Below are positions 43,103 to 52,843 of a stretch of DNA of 64,000 nucleotides, piece by piece. The stretch comes from Mucilaginibacter sp. OK098 (lineage in GTDB: Bacteria > Bacteroidota > Bacteroidia > Sphingobacteriales > Sphingobacteriaceae). Position 1 is the first letter of the stretch. Each line of letters begins with the position of its first letter. Under the pieces are notes generated by a model. That model was not told where the DNA came from. It saw nothing but the letters and a program-made list of their open reading frames with translations, and ran no database searches. The stretch spans positions 75,503-139,502 of the forward strand of contig NZ_FRCM01000006.1 of NCBI RefSeq assembly GCF_900142915.1, written 5' to 3'. A program made the position numbers and the translations under genes.

Positions 43103-43819
43103 TTATAAAACTCCCCTATTTAAAAAATTCACTTCAAAACAAGCTTCCAAAGCGGCTGTCTCTGTTCTTAAACGACTTTCCCCTAAAGTTATGGCTTTGA
43201 AATCATTTTTTAAAGCATCATTAATTTCTGTAGGCGTAAAATCACCTTCGGGGCCTATCAGTATTAAATAATTACCGTTTGTAACGAGTTCATTTTTGAG
43301 ACCAGTTTTCTCACCTTTATCACAATGCGCTATAAACTTTTGCCCGGTAAACGGTTTTGCCAATAATTGGTTAAAAGTCATCGGCTCATTCAAAACCGGG
43401 TGGTATGCTTTTATAGATTGTTTTATTGCCGATGTTATAATTTTATTAAGCCGTTCAACCTTTGCCTCCTTGCGCTCCGATCGCTGGCAAATTATTAACG
43501 AAATTTCATCAATGCCTATCTCTGTGGCCTTCTCCAAAAACCACTCGGTACGTTCAATATTCTTTGTGGGGGCTATTGCTATATGCAAATAATGGTTCCG
43601 CTTATTAAATGCTGTGGTAATTGAATTTATTTGAAGGATGGTTCTTTTTGGATGGGCGTCCAATATGCTGGCAGCATAAAGGCCGCCCTTGCCATCAATT
43701 AATTGTACCTCATCGCCTTTTTCAAGCCGCATTACCCTTATGGCGTGCTTACTCTCCTCTTCATTAAGAAAATACTGCGGATGTGAGGGGTCTATATCAG
43801 GTGTATAAAAAAGCTGCAT
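43103..43819 (-). CDS. rsmE: 16S rRNA m3U1498 methyltransferase
   Basis: A SPOUT methyltransferase of 238 residues. HAIRVMRLEKGDEVQLIDGKG opens the PUA-like domain; EWFLEKATEIGID, LIGPEGDFTPTEI and LGESRLRTETAALEA mark the trefoil-knot SAM site. A repeat-like stretch lies upstream at 43825-43940: GCCGAAAGCG and its reverse CTTTCGGCT, then two ATGGACTATGG words. Confidence 0.95.
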   Translation of the reverse strand: MQLFYTPDIDPSHPQYFLNEEESKHAIRVMRLEKGDEVQLIDGKGGLYAASILDAHPKRTILQINSITTAFNKRNHYLHIAIAPTKNIERTEWFLEKATEIGIDEISLIICQRSERKEAKVERLNKIITSAIKQSIKAYHPVLNEPMTFNQLLAKPFTGQKFIAHCDKGEKTGLKNELVTNGNYLILIGPEGDFTPTEINDALKNDFKAITLGESRLRTETAALEACFEVNFLNRGVL

Positions 43820-43942
43820 ATTTGAGCAAAAAGCCGAAAGCGTAAAGCTAAAAGGTATAAATTAAATATCCGAATTTATGCCCGATTAATTACTCAACAC
43901 TTTCGGCTATGGACTATGGTCAATCGTCTATGGACTCTCTTC

Positions 43943-45280
43943 TCAGTGTAAATCTACAGCATCTTCTTCATTTATCAGCAGTTCAAGCTTAACCGCTTCA
44001 ATGTTTTGGTCTGATTTTTTGAGCACAGTGATGTTATAGCCGTTTGATTCTTTTTGTTCGCCAACGTCAGGGATCTTTCCAAAAATATCGCCTAACCAGC
44101 CTGATACCGTATCAAAGTCACCGTCTTCGGGTAGGTCATGCGGTAAATGCTCGTTTACGTCATATATGGGCGCAAGTGCATTTACAATAAACTCCCGGTC
44201 GTTCACTTTTTCAACTATGGGCTTTTCTTCATCATACTCGTCCTGGATCTCACCAACCAGCTCTTCAACAATATCTTCCAGTGTAACCATTCCGGCTGTA
44301 CCGCCAAACTCATCAGATACAATAGCAATCTGGATGCGTTTTTGCTGCAGCTCGGCCATCAGGTCATTGATCTTCTTGGTTTCAGGAATAAAATAGGGCT
44401 TACGGATGATATCTTTTAATACGATACGTTCATTACGGGCAAGCAAGGGCAAAATATCCTTGGCATGAACTATTCCGATTATTTTATCAATAACATCATC
44501 ATATACCGGCATGCGTGAGTAGCCTTCGGTTATGATCATTTGTACCAGTTCATCCTGTTCGGTATGGATTTCGACACCTGAGATCTTGGTACGGGGAACC
44601 ATTATATTTTTAACTACACGTTCGTTAAAATCAAACACATTCTGGATCAGTTCATGCTCGTTTGAGTCAAGCGCACCGGTTTCTTTTCCCTGTTCGAGCA
44701 AGTATTGCAGCTCTTCAGAACTATGGCTTGTTTCGCCTTGTACCGGATTTATGCCGATAAGCTTTAATACAAAATTTGCAAAACCGTTTAACAGCCATAT
44801 GATAGGCTTAAAAACAGCAAAGAAAACGCGCAGCGGTAAAGAAATGGCCATCACCGTACGTACCGATCTTTGGATAGCTATTGATTTAGGAGCCAGCTCG
44901 CCGAATACAATATGGAATACGGTGATAGATGCAAACGCTACAAAATGACTGGTATCAACAATAAGCCCCGATTGGATATTTAATCCAAAAAATAAGAAAA
45001 CCCTCAGCATTAAAGCTGTTACCACCGACTGACCAACCCAACCCAAAGCAAGTGAAGCTATGGTAATACCTAACTGTGTAGCAGCAAGATAACCGTCCAG
45101 ATTATGCATAATGGTGCGTGCAACCTTTGCCACCTGGCTACCCGATTTTGCTTTAAGTTCAATCTGCGATCCGCGCACACGTACCATAGCAAACTCCGCG
45201 GCCACAAAAAAGCCGTTAAGCAACACCAGGAAAAGGGTAAGGAAAAGATATAAACCGTTTATTTCAAGCTCGGGGCCCAT
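43943..45280 (-). CDS. CNNM/CorC-type protein (DUF21, CBS pair, CorC_HlyC)
   Basis: A 445-residue membrane protein. The N-terminal DUF21 domain has several helices (FLVLLNGFFVAAEFAMVRVR, AATQLGITIASLALGWVGQ). Two CBS motifs follow (YSRMPVYDDVIDKIIGIVHAKDI; VSDEFGGTAGMVTLEDIVEELVG), then a CorC_HlyC cap. The family is tied to Mg/Co transport and was long called hemolysin. It follows pyrophosphatase by seven bases, in an operon with dedA and ppa. Confidence 0.92.
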   Translation of the reverse strand: MGPELEINGLYLFLTLFLVLLNGFFVAAEFAMVRVRGSQIELKAKSGSQVAKVARTIMHNLDGYLAATQLGITIASLALGWVGQSVVTALMLRVFLFFGLNIQSGLIVDTSHFVAFASITVFHIVFGELAPKSIAIQRSVRTVMAISLPLRVFFAVFKPIIWLLNGFANFVLKLIGINPVQGETSHSSEELQYLLEQGKETGALDSNEHELIQNVFDFNERVVKNIMVPRTKISGVEIHTEQDELVQMIITEGYSRMPVYDDVIDKIIGIVHAKDILPLLARNERIVLKDIIRKPYFIPETKKINDLMAELQQKRIQIAIVSDEFGGTAGMVTLEDIVEELVGEIQDEYDEEKPIVEKVNDREFIVNALAPIYDVNEHLPHDLPEDGDFDTVSGWLGDIFGKIPDVGEQKESNGYNITVLKKSDQNIEAVKLELLINEEDAVDLH

Positions 45281-45287
45281 ATATTAA

Positions 45288-45833
45288 TTATTGGTACACA
45301 GGAAAAGTAGACTTATACAATTCCATACTCTCAGTTATTACTTTATGTGCATATCGTAAGCCCAGCAAATGTTCAATAGTTACGTTTTTACCTTCCAGCT
45401 TTTTGTAATCCTTAAAAAAACGAACGATCTCTGTCATGGCATGCGGAGGCAGTTCTGCAAGGTCATTGATATAATTTACCGACATGTCGTTTTTTGCTAC
45501 CGCAATGATCTTGTCATCCTGTTCACCATTATCAACCATGTGCATAACGCCTACTACCTTAGCTTCGATGATCGACATCGGGAAAACATCAATGGAGCAA
45601 AGAACAAGGATATCAAGCGGGTCATGATCATCGCAATAAGTTTGCGGGATAAAACCATAATTAGCAGGATACATTACAGAAGAAAACAAAACACGATCAA
45701 GCTTCAGCAAGCCTGATTCTTTATCAATTTCATATTTAGCCTTTGAACCTTTTGGTATTTCAATAATAGCGTTAACAATTTCAGGAACATTATTACCAGG
45801 AGAAACCTGGTGCCATGGATGTTGTGTACTCAT
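45288..45833 (-). CDS. ppa: Inorganic pyrophosphatase (family I)
   Basis: Hydrolyses pyrophosphate and drives biosynthetic reactions; 181 residues. IEIPKGSKAKYEID, YGFIPQTYCDDHDPLDILVL and MVDNGEQDDKIIAV carry the metal-binding aspartates of the family. It lies nine bases after dedA. Confidence 0.96.
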   Translation of the reverse strand: MSTQHPWHQVSPGNNVPEIVNAIIEIPKGSKAKYEIDKESGLLKLDRVLFSSVMYPANYGFIPQTYCDDHDPLDILVLCSIDVFPMSIIEAKVVGVMHMVDNGEQDDKIIAVAKNDMSVNYINDLAELPPHAMTEIVRFFKDYKKLEGKNVTIEHLLGLRYAHKVITESMELYKSTFPVYQ

Positions 45834-45842
45834 TTAATTTTT

Positions 45843-46487
45843 TTATTTTAACTCCTTAACACTTCGCTTGGTTACCATTTGCTTTATAAAAGCTATAACC
45901 AGCGGGATTGTTGTAATTACTATCAACCCGATAATAATATACTCCATATAATCTTTTATCTGCGGATACTTTCTGCCCAGGAAATACCCGGTTAAGGTAA
46001 AAGTATTTACCCATGCAACACTGCCGATAATGTTATACAGTGTAAACTTTTTCAGATCAACTTTAACAACACCTGCAAAGATAGGTGCAAAAGTTCTAAT
46101 TATTGGGAAAAATCTACCTAAAACCAATGCCATGCCGCCATATTTTGTGTAAAAATCTTCTGCAAGCTTTACATAACGTTGTTTAAAGAATATAGAATTG
46201 TTTTTGCTGAACAGTTTTGGCCCCGTTCGGTAACCAAACCAGTAGCCGGTATAGTTACCTAAAACCCCTGCTGCTATCAATGAAAATATGAGCGTATAGA
46301 TGGATACGTTGAGCCTGCTGCTGGAGCATAAAAGGCCGGACATAAACAATAGATAGTCGCCCGGTAAAAAAAAACCGAAAAACAGGCCGGTTTCAGCAAA
46401 TACAACAATAAGCAAAAAGTAAAACCCTAAGCTTATGATGGATTGAGCGTCCGTTAAATTTTGAAGGTATTCCCAAAAATTGTCCAT
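45843..46487 (-). CDS. DedA/SNARE-associated family membrane protein
   Basis: A 214-residue protein with about five membrane segments and the family signature pieces FAETGLFFGFFLPGDYLLF and GRFFPIIRTFAPIFAG. DedA proteins act in undecaprenyl-phosphate or phospholipid movement and membrane-potential homeostasis. It leads the dedA-ppa-CorC operon. Confidence 0.9.
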   Translation of the reverse strand: MDNFWEYLQNLTDAQSIISLGFYFLLIVVFAETGLFFGFFLPGDYLLFMSGLLCSSSRLNVSIYTLIFSLIAAGVLGNYTGYWFGYRTGPKLFSKNNSIFFKQRYVKLAEDFYTKYGGMALVLGRFFPIIRTFAPIFAGVVKVDLKKFTLYNIIGSVAWVNTFTLTGYFLGRKYPQIKDYMEYIIIGLIVITTIPLVIAFIKQMVTKRSVKELK

Positions 46488-46544
46488 TCACTATATCTGT
46501 AAAGCTACAAATATTATCTTAATTTGTAATACTTGTGTTACAGA

Positions 46545-47930
46545 TTATATCAATTGTGAAATAAACCCGGGATAAATCCCAATAAGGATAGTTACCAATG
46601 CTGAAAAGCCAAGCACCAATTTGTAGTACACAGGGATATTAAGCTCGGCACGGTCAGCATCTCTAAAATACATGGCCACAATTACCCTGAAGTAATAGAA
46701 AATGCTGATGATGGCATTAACAACAGCTAAAATAACCAACCAGACCTGGTAATGCTTTAAAGCAGACGAGAACATAAAGAACTTACCTATGAAACCCGCA
46801 GTTAAAGGGATGCCCGCTAATGAAAGCATGGCAATAGTTAACACAAGGGCAAGGAAAGGATTCTTTTTTGAGAGGCCGTTAAAGCTTTCAAAGTTATCGC
46901 TGCCTGATTGTTGCTGAACCAGGATCAATGCGCCGAACGCTATAATAGATGCGATAGAATATGCGGTAGCATAAATTAATACGGAGCTTCCTGAACTTGC
47001 TCCTAACGCCACTATAGCAAACAGTAGGTAACCCGCATGCGAGATGCTTGAAAACGCCAGCATCCGTTTAAAGCTTTGCTGGTAAAGGGCAGTTATGTTG
47101 CCAATAAATAAGGTAACTATTGTAATTACCAGCAGTACCGGTACCCAAAAATCTGAAAGTGGTGCAAAGCAGGAAGAGAACAAACGTAAAAATGCTGCAA
47201 AGCCGGCTGTTTTTACTACTGTTGACATGAAGGCAGTAATAAGGGTTGGCGAGCCTTCATATACGTCGGGCGTCCAGAAATGGAAAGGTGCCGCACCAAC
47301 TTTAAAACAAAGGCCTACAATAATCAGCAGGATGCCTGTGTAAAACATTGGCGTAATATCTTTTGCATGGGGATGTTCCAACACCCAGTCGCGGATAACT
47401 TCAAGGCTAAACGAGCCGGTTGCGCCATAAATAAGAGCAATACCAAACAATAAAAACCCTGTTGAAAAAGCGCCCATCAGGAAATACTTTAAAGCGGCCT
47501 CATTTGAAGCAAAATCGCTCTTTTTTATACCTGCCAGGATATACAAGCTTACCGACATGATCTCGATACCTATAAACAGCATGGTTAAGTTATAGAAAGA
47601 AACCATAACAATGATCCCTGCCAGCGAAAACAGGATAATGGCATAATACTCGGCAACATGACTGCTTATCCGCTCAAAATATCCTCTTGATAAAAAGATG
47701 ATCAGGATTGTTGATATAATGGTAACTCCTGAAAATGCTATGGAGAAATTATCAAACAGCATCATGCCATGATAAATGGGCACCGCACTATCGTTCCATT
47801 GTGAAACTGCAAAACCCAAAGCTGCCAGCAAACCAATAATAGTAACCGGTAACAAAGCTTTTTGAGCCTTGTATAAACCTAGATACAGAAGTACGATAGG
47901 TAAAACGGATATGATAATTAACGTATTCAT
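46545..47930 (-). CDS. nuoN: NADH-quinone oxidoreductase subunit N
   Basis: Antiporter-like membrane subunit of complex I, 461 residues, last gene of the operon. PFHFWTPDVYEGSPTLITAFMST and SISHAGYLLFAI carry the conserved pump residues. Its ATG overlaps the nuoM stop by one base. Confidence 0.95.
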   Translation of the reverse strand: MNTLIIISVLPIVLLYLGLYKAQKALLPVTIIGLLAALGFAVSQWNDSAVPIYHGMMLFDNFSIAFSGVTIISTILIIFLSRGYFERISSHVAEYYAIILFSLAGIIVMVSFYNLTMLFIGIEIMSVSLYILAGIKKSDFASNEAALKYFLMGAFSTGFLLFGIALIYGATGSFSLEVIRDWVLEHPHAKDITPMFYTGILLIIVGLCFKVGAAPFHFWTPDVYEGSPTLITAFMSTVVKTAGFAAFLRLFSSCFAPLSDFWVPVLLVITIVTLFIGNITALYQQSFKRMLAFSSISHAGYLLFAIVALGASSGSSVLIYATAYSIASIIAFGALILVQQQSGSDNFESFNGLSKKNPFLALVLTIAMLSLAGIPLTAGFIGKFFMFSSALKHYQVWLVILAVVNAIISIFYYFRVIVAMYFRDADRAELNIPVYYKLVLGFSALVTILIGIYPGFISQLI

Positions 47931-49393
47931 TATTTTAGTTGCGGAAATTTAGGATTCACTGTATTAAACAAGTGGTTAACCGCAGCTTCAGATATATGAA
48001 GAATTGGCTGCGGATAAATACCAATAATTATTATTAAAGCGCAAATGATAGAAAGCGCCAGTGTTTCTGAACCGCTAATATCGGTAAAAGTTACAGTTAA
48101 GGTATTTGTTGGGCCATGCATTACTTTTTTATACATGCGCAACATATAAACAGCGCCAAATATCATAGTTAAGCCTGCGGCGGTAACCATCCAGATATTC
48201 CATTGAAAAACACTGCTCAGTAATAAAAACTCGCCCACAAAACCATTGGTTAAAGGTAAAGCTACGGTACCAAGCACAATAATTAAAAATGCCACGGCAA
48301 ACTTAGGCGCAACTTTAGCTATGCCACCCAGATTACTGATCTCGCGGGTATTTAAACGCCTGCTGATGATATCCCAAATAAAGAACATCCCGATAACGTT
48401 AATACCGTGGCTCAGCATCTGGATCATGGCGCCCTGCAGCCCTTCAATCGTCCATACAAAAATTCCGGCAGCTATCAGGCCAACGTGTGCTATTGATGAG
48501 TAAGCAACCAAACGCTTACCGTCGTTTTGTTTAAATGCGATGATGGAAGCATAACCAATTCCGATAACGGCCAGCATAATACACATACTTTGCCATTCAA
48601 AAAATCCTAAAGGCGCATTCGGGATCATCCAACGGATTACTCCGTAAATGCCCATTTTAAGCATGATGCCTGATAATAACATGGTACCCGCTGTTGGCGC
48701 TTCGGTATAGGTATCGGGCTGCCAGGTGTGCAAAGGGAATAATGGCATTTTAATGGCGAAGGCTAAAAAGAACGCCCAGAAAACAAATACCTGGCTGTGC
48801 GTATCAAGGCCGAGCTTATAAAACTCAAACAAGTCGTATGTTTTTGATGGCGTTTGCAGGTAGAGGTAGATGATTCCCACCAACATAAACAACGAGCCGG
48901 AAAAAGTATAAATGAAAAACTTAAGCGTAATCCGGATGCGGTTTTCGCCGCCCCATAATGAACAGATAAAGTAAATAGGGATCAGCGCTGCTTCCCATCC
49001 TACGTAAAATAAAAATCCGTCTAATGCAGTAAACACAACCAGTAACCCAGCCTGCATAAATAATATCAGCGCGTAAAAAGCGCCTGCATTTTTATATTGA
49101 TGTTTGTACGTTGTTAAAATAATAAGTGGCACCAATACTGTGGTAAGCAATACCATCATCATGCTGATCCCATCAATACCCGCATTAAAATAGATACCTA
49201 ATTTAGGAATCCAGGGCTCATCAACCACAAACTGGATAGCAGCATTGGGCACAAATCCTGATAATAAGAATAATGCTATTGCCAGCTCGGCAACAGAAAA
49301 AGTTAACGCCGCATGCTTAGCTGCATTGTTTTTAAACAATAAGACAGCAAGGGCTGCAATTACCGGTAAAAAAATTAAAATACTAACCGTCAT
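47930..49393 (-). CDS. nuoM: NADH-quinone oxidoreductase subunit M
   Basis: Antiporter-like subunit, 487 residues. FPLHTWQPDTYTEAPTAGTML, YSSIAHVGLIAAGI and GFVGEFLLL are typical of the family. Between nuoL and nuoN. Confidence 0.95.
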   Translation of the reverse strand: MTVSILIFLPVIAALAVLLFKNNAAKHAALTFSVAELAIALFLLSGFVPNAAIQFVVDEPWIPKLGIYFNAGIDGISMMMVLLTTVLVPLIILTTYKHQYKNAGAFYALILFMQAGLLVVFTALDGFLFYVGWEAALIPIYFICSLWGGENRIRITLKFFIYTFSGSLFMLVGIIYLYLQTPSKTYDLFEFYKLGLDTHSQVFVFWAFFLAFAIKMPLFPLHTWQPDTYTEAPTAGTMLLSGIMLKMGIYGVIRWMIPNAPLGFFEWQSMCIMLAVIGIGYASIIAFKQNDGKRLVAYSSIAHVGLIAAGIFVWTIEGLQGAMIQMLSHGINVIGMFFIWDIISRRLNTREISNLGGIAKVAPKFAVAFLIIVLGTVALPLTNGFVGEFLLLSSVFQWNIWMVTAAGLTMIFGAVYMLRMYKKVMHGPTNTLTVTFTDISGSETLALSIICALIIIIGIYPQPILHISEAAVNHLFNTVNPKFPQLK

Positions 49394-49419
49394 TTTATGT
49401 TGTAAACGCTAATCGTTTT

Positions 49420-51324
49420 TTATGCTTTAATTAAAATGTACATTAATATGGAGATGATACCCACTACCATCATAAATATGTAAAACCCAACATTACCCGT
49501 TTGCAATAAGCGTAAGCCTTTGCTAGCCTCAATTGATCCCTTACCCAGCCCATTAACAAACCCATCAATACCTAAACGGTCAACAACTTTGTAAAAGAAT
49601 ACTGATAAAGCATCCAATGGCTTACGGATAACAGCATCATACAATTCATCTATATAAAACTTATGATATGATATATCAACCAGTGCCGGGCGCTCTTCCG
49701 TATCCTTAACCGGCACATGCGCATTTTTTATATATTTAACATAAGCATACAATATTGCCAGCAACGCGCCGCCGACTGATATGCACATTAAAGTAATTTC
49801 CGTGCTTTTTGACAGCTCAGGCACTACCAGCAGCGCGGTTGATTTTTCAAATACCGGCGCTAAAAAATGTTCGAGCCAATGATGACCGCCCAGTGCTTCG
49901 GGAACACCGATGAAACCACCAACTATTGATAAAATTGCCAGGATAACCAATGGAATGGTCATTGATGCCGGTGATTCATGTAAATGATGCTCCTGCTCAT
50001 GTGTGCCGCGGAACTTACCGAAGAAGGTAAGGTACATCATGCGGAACATATAGAACGCGGTGAACATAGCGGTAACAACACCTATAACATACATTGGCGT
50101 GCTGTGCATGAAAGTATGCGCCAAAATTTCATCTTTTGAAAAGAAACCTGCAAACGGCGGGATCCCCGAAATAGCCAGCGTACCGATCATCATGGTGATA
50201 AAAGTTATTTTAAGCTTGCCGCTTAAGCCGCCCATATTGCGCATATCCTGTTCACCGCTTACTGCGTGAATTACAGAACCTGCACCAAGGAATAACAATG
50301 CCTTGAAAAATGCATGGGTTAATACGTGGAAAAACGCCCCGGTATAAGCGCCAACACCTAAACCTAAAAACATATAACCCAGCTGTGATACGGTTGAGTA
50401 TGCCAGCACCTTCTTAATATCTGTTTGTGTTAATGCTATTAATGCTGCTAAAACGGCAGTTGTTAAACCAACCACAGCTATAATATGCATGGTAGCAGGT
50501 GCCAGTGTAAACAATATGTTTGAGCGGGCTATCATATAAACACCTGCCGTTACCATTGTTGCCGCGTGTATTAATGCAGATACAGGCGTTGGACCGGCCA
50601 TAGCATCAGGCAACCAGGTAAATAGTGGCAGCTGTGCCGATTTACCTATTGCACCAACAAATAGCAGGATAGTGATTAACGTGTATGGCGCTGATGCAAA
50701 ATCCTTTGTTCCGGCAAGTTTAAAAATATCAGCAAAGTTGGCGCTGCCAAATATTATCATTATAATGAATATGGCTATAATGAAACCCAAATCGCCAATC
50801 CGGTTCATGATGAATGCCTTTTTAGCGGCATCAGCATAATCTGGATTAGTGTACCAGAAACCGATAAGCAGGTAGGAACAAAGCCCCACTCCTTCCCAGC
50901 CAATGAACATAATAAGGTAGTTTGACCCCATTACCAGCAAAAGCATAAAGAAGATAAACAGGTTTAAATAAGCAAAGAACTTACCGAACCCGGCATCATC
51001 CTTCATATAACCCACAGAATACAGGTGGATCAAAAAGCCTACCCCCGTTATAATCAGCAGCATTAATGCGCTAAGCTGATCGATCAGAAATGCAAATGAG
51101 ATCTTTACAGAACCCGCAGCGAACCAGTTAAAAAGGTCAACATTAATTGCCTTGTGCGTATCATTGATCTGTAAAAAGAGGCCTACACTTATACCAAAAG
51201 AAATTAATACCAATGAGCTACCGATAAAACCGATTACCGCTTTTGATAAGGTATTACGACCAATGCCGTTAATAATAAAACCGGCTAACGGTAAAATAGG
51301 AATAAGCCAGATATATTTGTCCAT
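49420..51324 (-). CDS. nuoL: NADH-quinone oxidoreductase subunit L
   Basis: The largest antiporter-like subunit, 634 residues from ATG 51322-51324 (MDKYIWLIPILPLAGF). LPDAMAGPTPVSALIHAATMV and YSTVSQLGYMFLGLG are clear. The long C-terminal lateral helix follows a Gly-Pro-rich region. The open frame upstream to 51363 runs into repeat sequence and is discarded. Confidence 0.95.
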   Translation of the reverse strand: MDKYIWLIPILPLAGFIINGIGRNTLSKAVIGFIGSSLVLISFGISVGLFLQINDTHKAINVDLFNWFAAGSVKISFAFLIDQLSALMLLIITGVGFLIHLYSVGYMKDDAGFGKFFAYLNLFIFFMLLLVMGSNYLIMFIGWEGVGLCSYLLIGFWYTNPDYADAAKKAFIMNRIGDLGFIIAIFIIMIIFGSANFADIFKLAGTKDFASAPYTLITILLFVGAIGKSAQLPLFTWLPDAMAGPTPVSALIHAATMVTAGVYMIARSNILFTLAPATMHIIAVVGLTTAVLAALIALTQTDIKKVLAYSTVSQLGYMFLGLGVGAYTGAFFHVLTHAFFKALLFLGAGSVIHAVSGEQDMRNMGGLSGKLKITFITMMIGTLAISGIPPFAGFFSKDEILAHTFMHSTPMYVIGVVTAMFTAFYMFRMMYLTFFGKFRGTHEQEHHLHESPASMTIPLVILAILSIVGGFIGVPEALGGHHWLEHFLAPVFEKSTALLVVPELSKSTEITLMCISVGGALLAILYAYVKYIKNAHVPVKDTEERPALVDISYHKFYIDELYDAVIRKPLDALSVFFYKVVDRLGIDGFVNGLGKGSIEASKGLRLLQTGNVGFYIFMMVVGIISILMYILIKA

Positions 51325-51353
51325 GTTAAATAGTTCTCTTTTAAATCTGCATG

Positions 51354-51446
51354 TCCGATACACCTATCGGAGTTTGCTTCGTACCTTGCAATGACGCGTT
51401 ATTATTTAAATTCCGAAATCGAAAATCCGACTTCCGAAATCAATCT
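51354..51446. repeat. Remnant GTCATTGCGAG-type element and TTCCGAAATC repeat
   Basis: 51372-51395 carries only the right end of the GTCATTGCGAG element (TTGCTTCGTACCTTGCAATGAC). At 51355-51371 there is a short TCCGATA/TATCGGA hairpin. 51409-51442 has TTCCGAAATCGAAAATCCGA and another TTCCGAAATC. It separates nuoK from nuoL. Confidence 0.6.
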
Positions 51447-51447
51447 C

Positions 51448-51777
51448 CTACCATTTTAACCTGTTCAGCACATTGATATCTACAGAGTTTGTATTTCGAT
51501 AGATCATTACAATGATTGCCAAACCTACGGCAACCTCTGCAGCTGCCAGCGCCATAATAAAGAACACAAAAACCTGCCCGGTTGCATCTCCCCTGTAAAC
51601 AGAAAAGGCAGTAAGCAGCAGATTTACCGAGTTAAGCATCAGCTCAACCGACATAAATATTACGATAGCATTGCGGCGAATTAATACCCCGATAACCCCT
51701 ATCGAAAAAATGATAGCACACAATAATATGTAGTGGTTAAGCGGTACGCCCTGTATAGTTTTTGTTAGTGTATCCAT
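51448..51777 (-). CDS. nuoK: NADH-quinone oxidoreductase subunit K
   Basis: A 109-residue three-helix subunit; IVIFMSVELMLNSVNLLL and MALAAAEVAVGLAI are the conserved Glu-bearing helices. Start overlaps the nuoJ stop by one base. Confidence 0.95.
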   Translation of the reverse strand: MDTLTKTIQGVPLNHYILLCAIIFSIGVIGVLIRRNAIVIFMSVELMLNSVNLLLTAFSVYRGDATGQVFVFFIMALAAAEVAVGLAIIVMIYRNTNSVDINVLNRLKW

Positions 51778-52274
51778 CAGGCTGTTTTAGGGTCTTTAGT
51801 TGCCAGTAAAACCGCACCCACCATTGCCGATAACAGCAATATGGACGACACTTCAAATGGCAGTAAATATTCGTTAAACAATATTTTTCCAAGGTTTTTT
51901 ACTAAACCTAGGTTTGGGTCATTAAGTACTACAGGGTGTGATGTGCCCCACGCTTTTAATGCTGCAACAATAGTTATTAAAAAGCAGGCGCCGCCTACAA
52001 AACCAGCTATTTTAACCAGGTTTGATTTACGTGGTTCCGATTCTTTATTCAGGTTGATGAGCATCAGCGTGTATAAAAACAATACCAGGATTGCCCCCAT
52101 ATACACTATAAAGTTAACTACTGCCAAAAACTGGGCATTCATTAAAATATAATGGACGGTGAAGGTAGAAAAAGTGAGTATAAGGTATAAAATACTGTGT
52201 ACAGGATTTTTTGCAGTAATAACCAGTATTGAAAAAAATACAGACAGAAATGCGATGAAGTAAAATGTACTCAT
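51777..52274 (-). CDS. nuoJ: NADH-quinone oxidoreductase subunit J
   Basis: A 165-residue membrane subunit; NPVHSILYLILTF and VVNFIVYMGAILVLFLYTLML are the family signature. The 61-base gap before it has a 12-bp hairpin and a possible promoter. Confidence 0.93.
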   Translation of the reverse strand: MSTFYFIAFLSVFFSILVITAKNPVHSILYLILTFSTFTVHYILMNAQFLAVVNFIVYMGAILVLFLYTLMLINLNKESEPRKSNLVKIAGFVGGACFLITIVAALKAWGTSHPVVLNDPNLGLVKNLGKILFNEYLLPFEVSSILLLSAMVGAVLLATKDPKTA

Positions 52275-52289
52275 GGTTTATATTTCAAA

Positions 52290-52326
52290 ATACCTTTACC
52301 CCTTTAAAAGAGCTGGGCAAAGGTAT
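52290..52326 (-). promoter_or_regulatory. Hairpin with a TACCTTTG box between nuoI and nuoJ
   Basis: Arms 52290-52301 and 52315-52326 (ATACCTTTACCC / GGGCAAAGGTAT) pair over 12 bases with one mismatch. On the minus strand the right arm reads TACCTTTG at 52318-52325, an exact -7 box, about 44 bases before the nuoJ ATG. It may be an internal promoter or an RNA hairpin tuning nuoJ onward. Confidence 0.4.
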
Positions 52327-52335
52327 AAAACTTCT

Positions 52336-52833
52336 TTATTGATTTAAGGGAGCTTCTACTAATTTGTCTTTACCGTAAATAAAATCTTTCCTTAAATAGT
52401 CTGAAGGCACATGCGGGCCATCCAAATAGATAGCTTCTTTAGGGCATGCTTCTTCACAAAGGCCGCAAAAAATGCAACGCAGCATATTTATTTCATATAC
52501 GGCAGCATATTTTTCTTCGCGGTATAAATGTTCCTCGCCTTTCTGGCGCTCGGCAGCTATCATGGTAATGGCTTCTGCCGGGCATGATAATGCGCAAAGT
52601 CCACACGCTGTACAACGTTCCTTACCGTTCTCGTCACGTTTAAGCGAGTGCATGCCGCGGAAATTTTCAGAATATTCGCGTTTTTCCTCAGGATAGCTGA
52701 TGGTTACAGGTTTCCTGAAAAAGTGTTTCATGGTAATTGCAAGGCCCTGTGCAATTGCAGGCAGATAAGCCCGCTCCAAAAAGTTGAGCGGCTTTGATTC
52801 AATTAATTTACGTTTATTAGTTAACGATTCCAT
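52336..52833 (-). CDS. nuoI: NADH-quinone oxidoreductase subunit I
   Basis: A 165-residue ferredoxin-like subunit with two 4Fe-4S motifs (CTACGLCALSCPAEAI and CIFCGLCEEACPKEAI) that carry electrons to subunit B. Ten bases from nuoH. Confidence 0.96.
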   Translation of the reverse strand: MESLTNKRKLIESKPLNFLERAYLPAIAQGLAITMKHFFRKPVTISYPEEKREYSENFRGMHSLKRDENGKERCTACGLCALSCPAEAITMIAAERQKGEEHLYREEKYAAVYEINMLRCIFCGLCEEACPKEAIYLDGPHVPSDYLRKDFIYGKDKLVEAPLNQ

Positions 52834-52843
52834 CTGTATCCTC

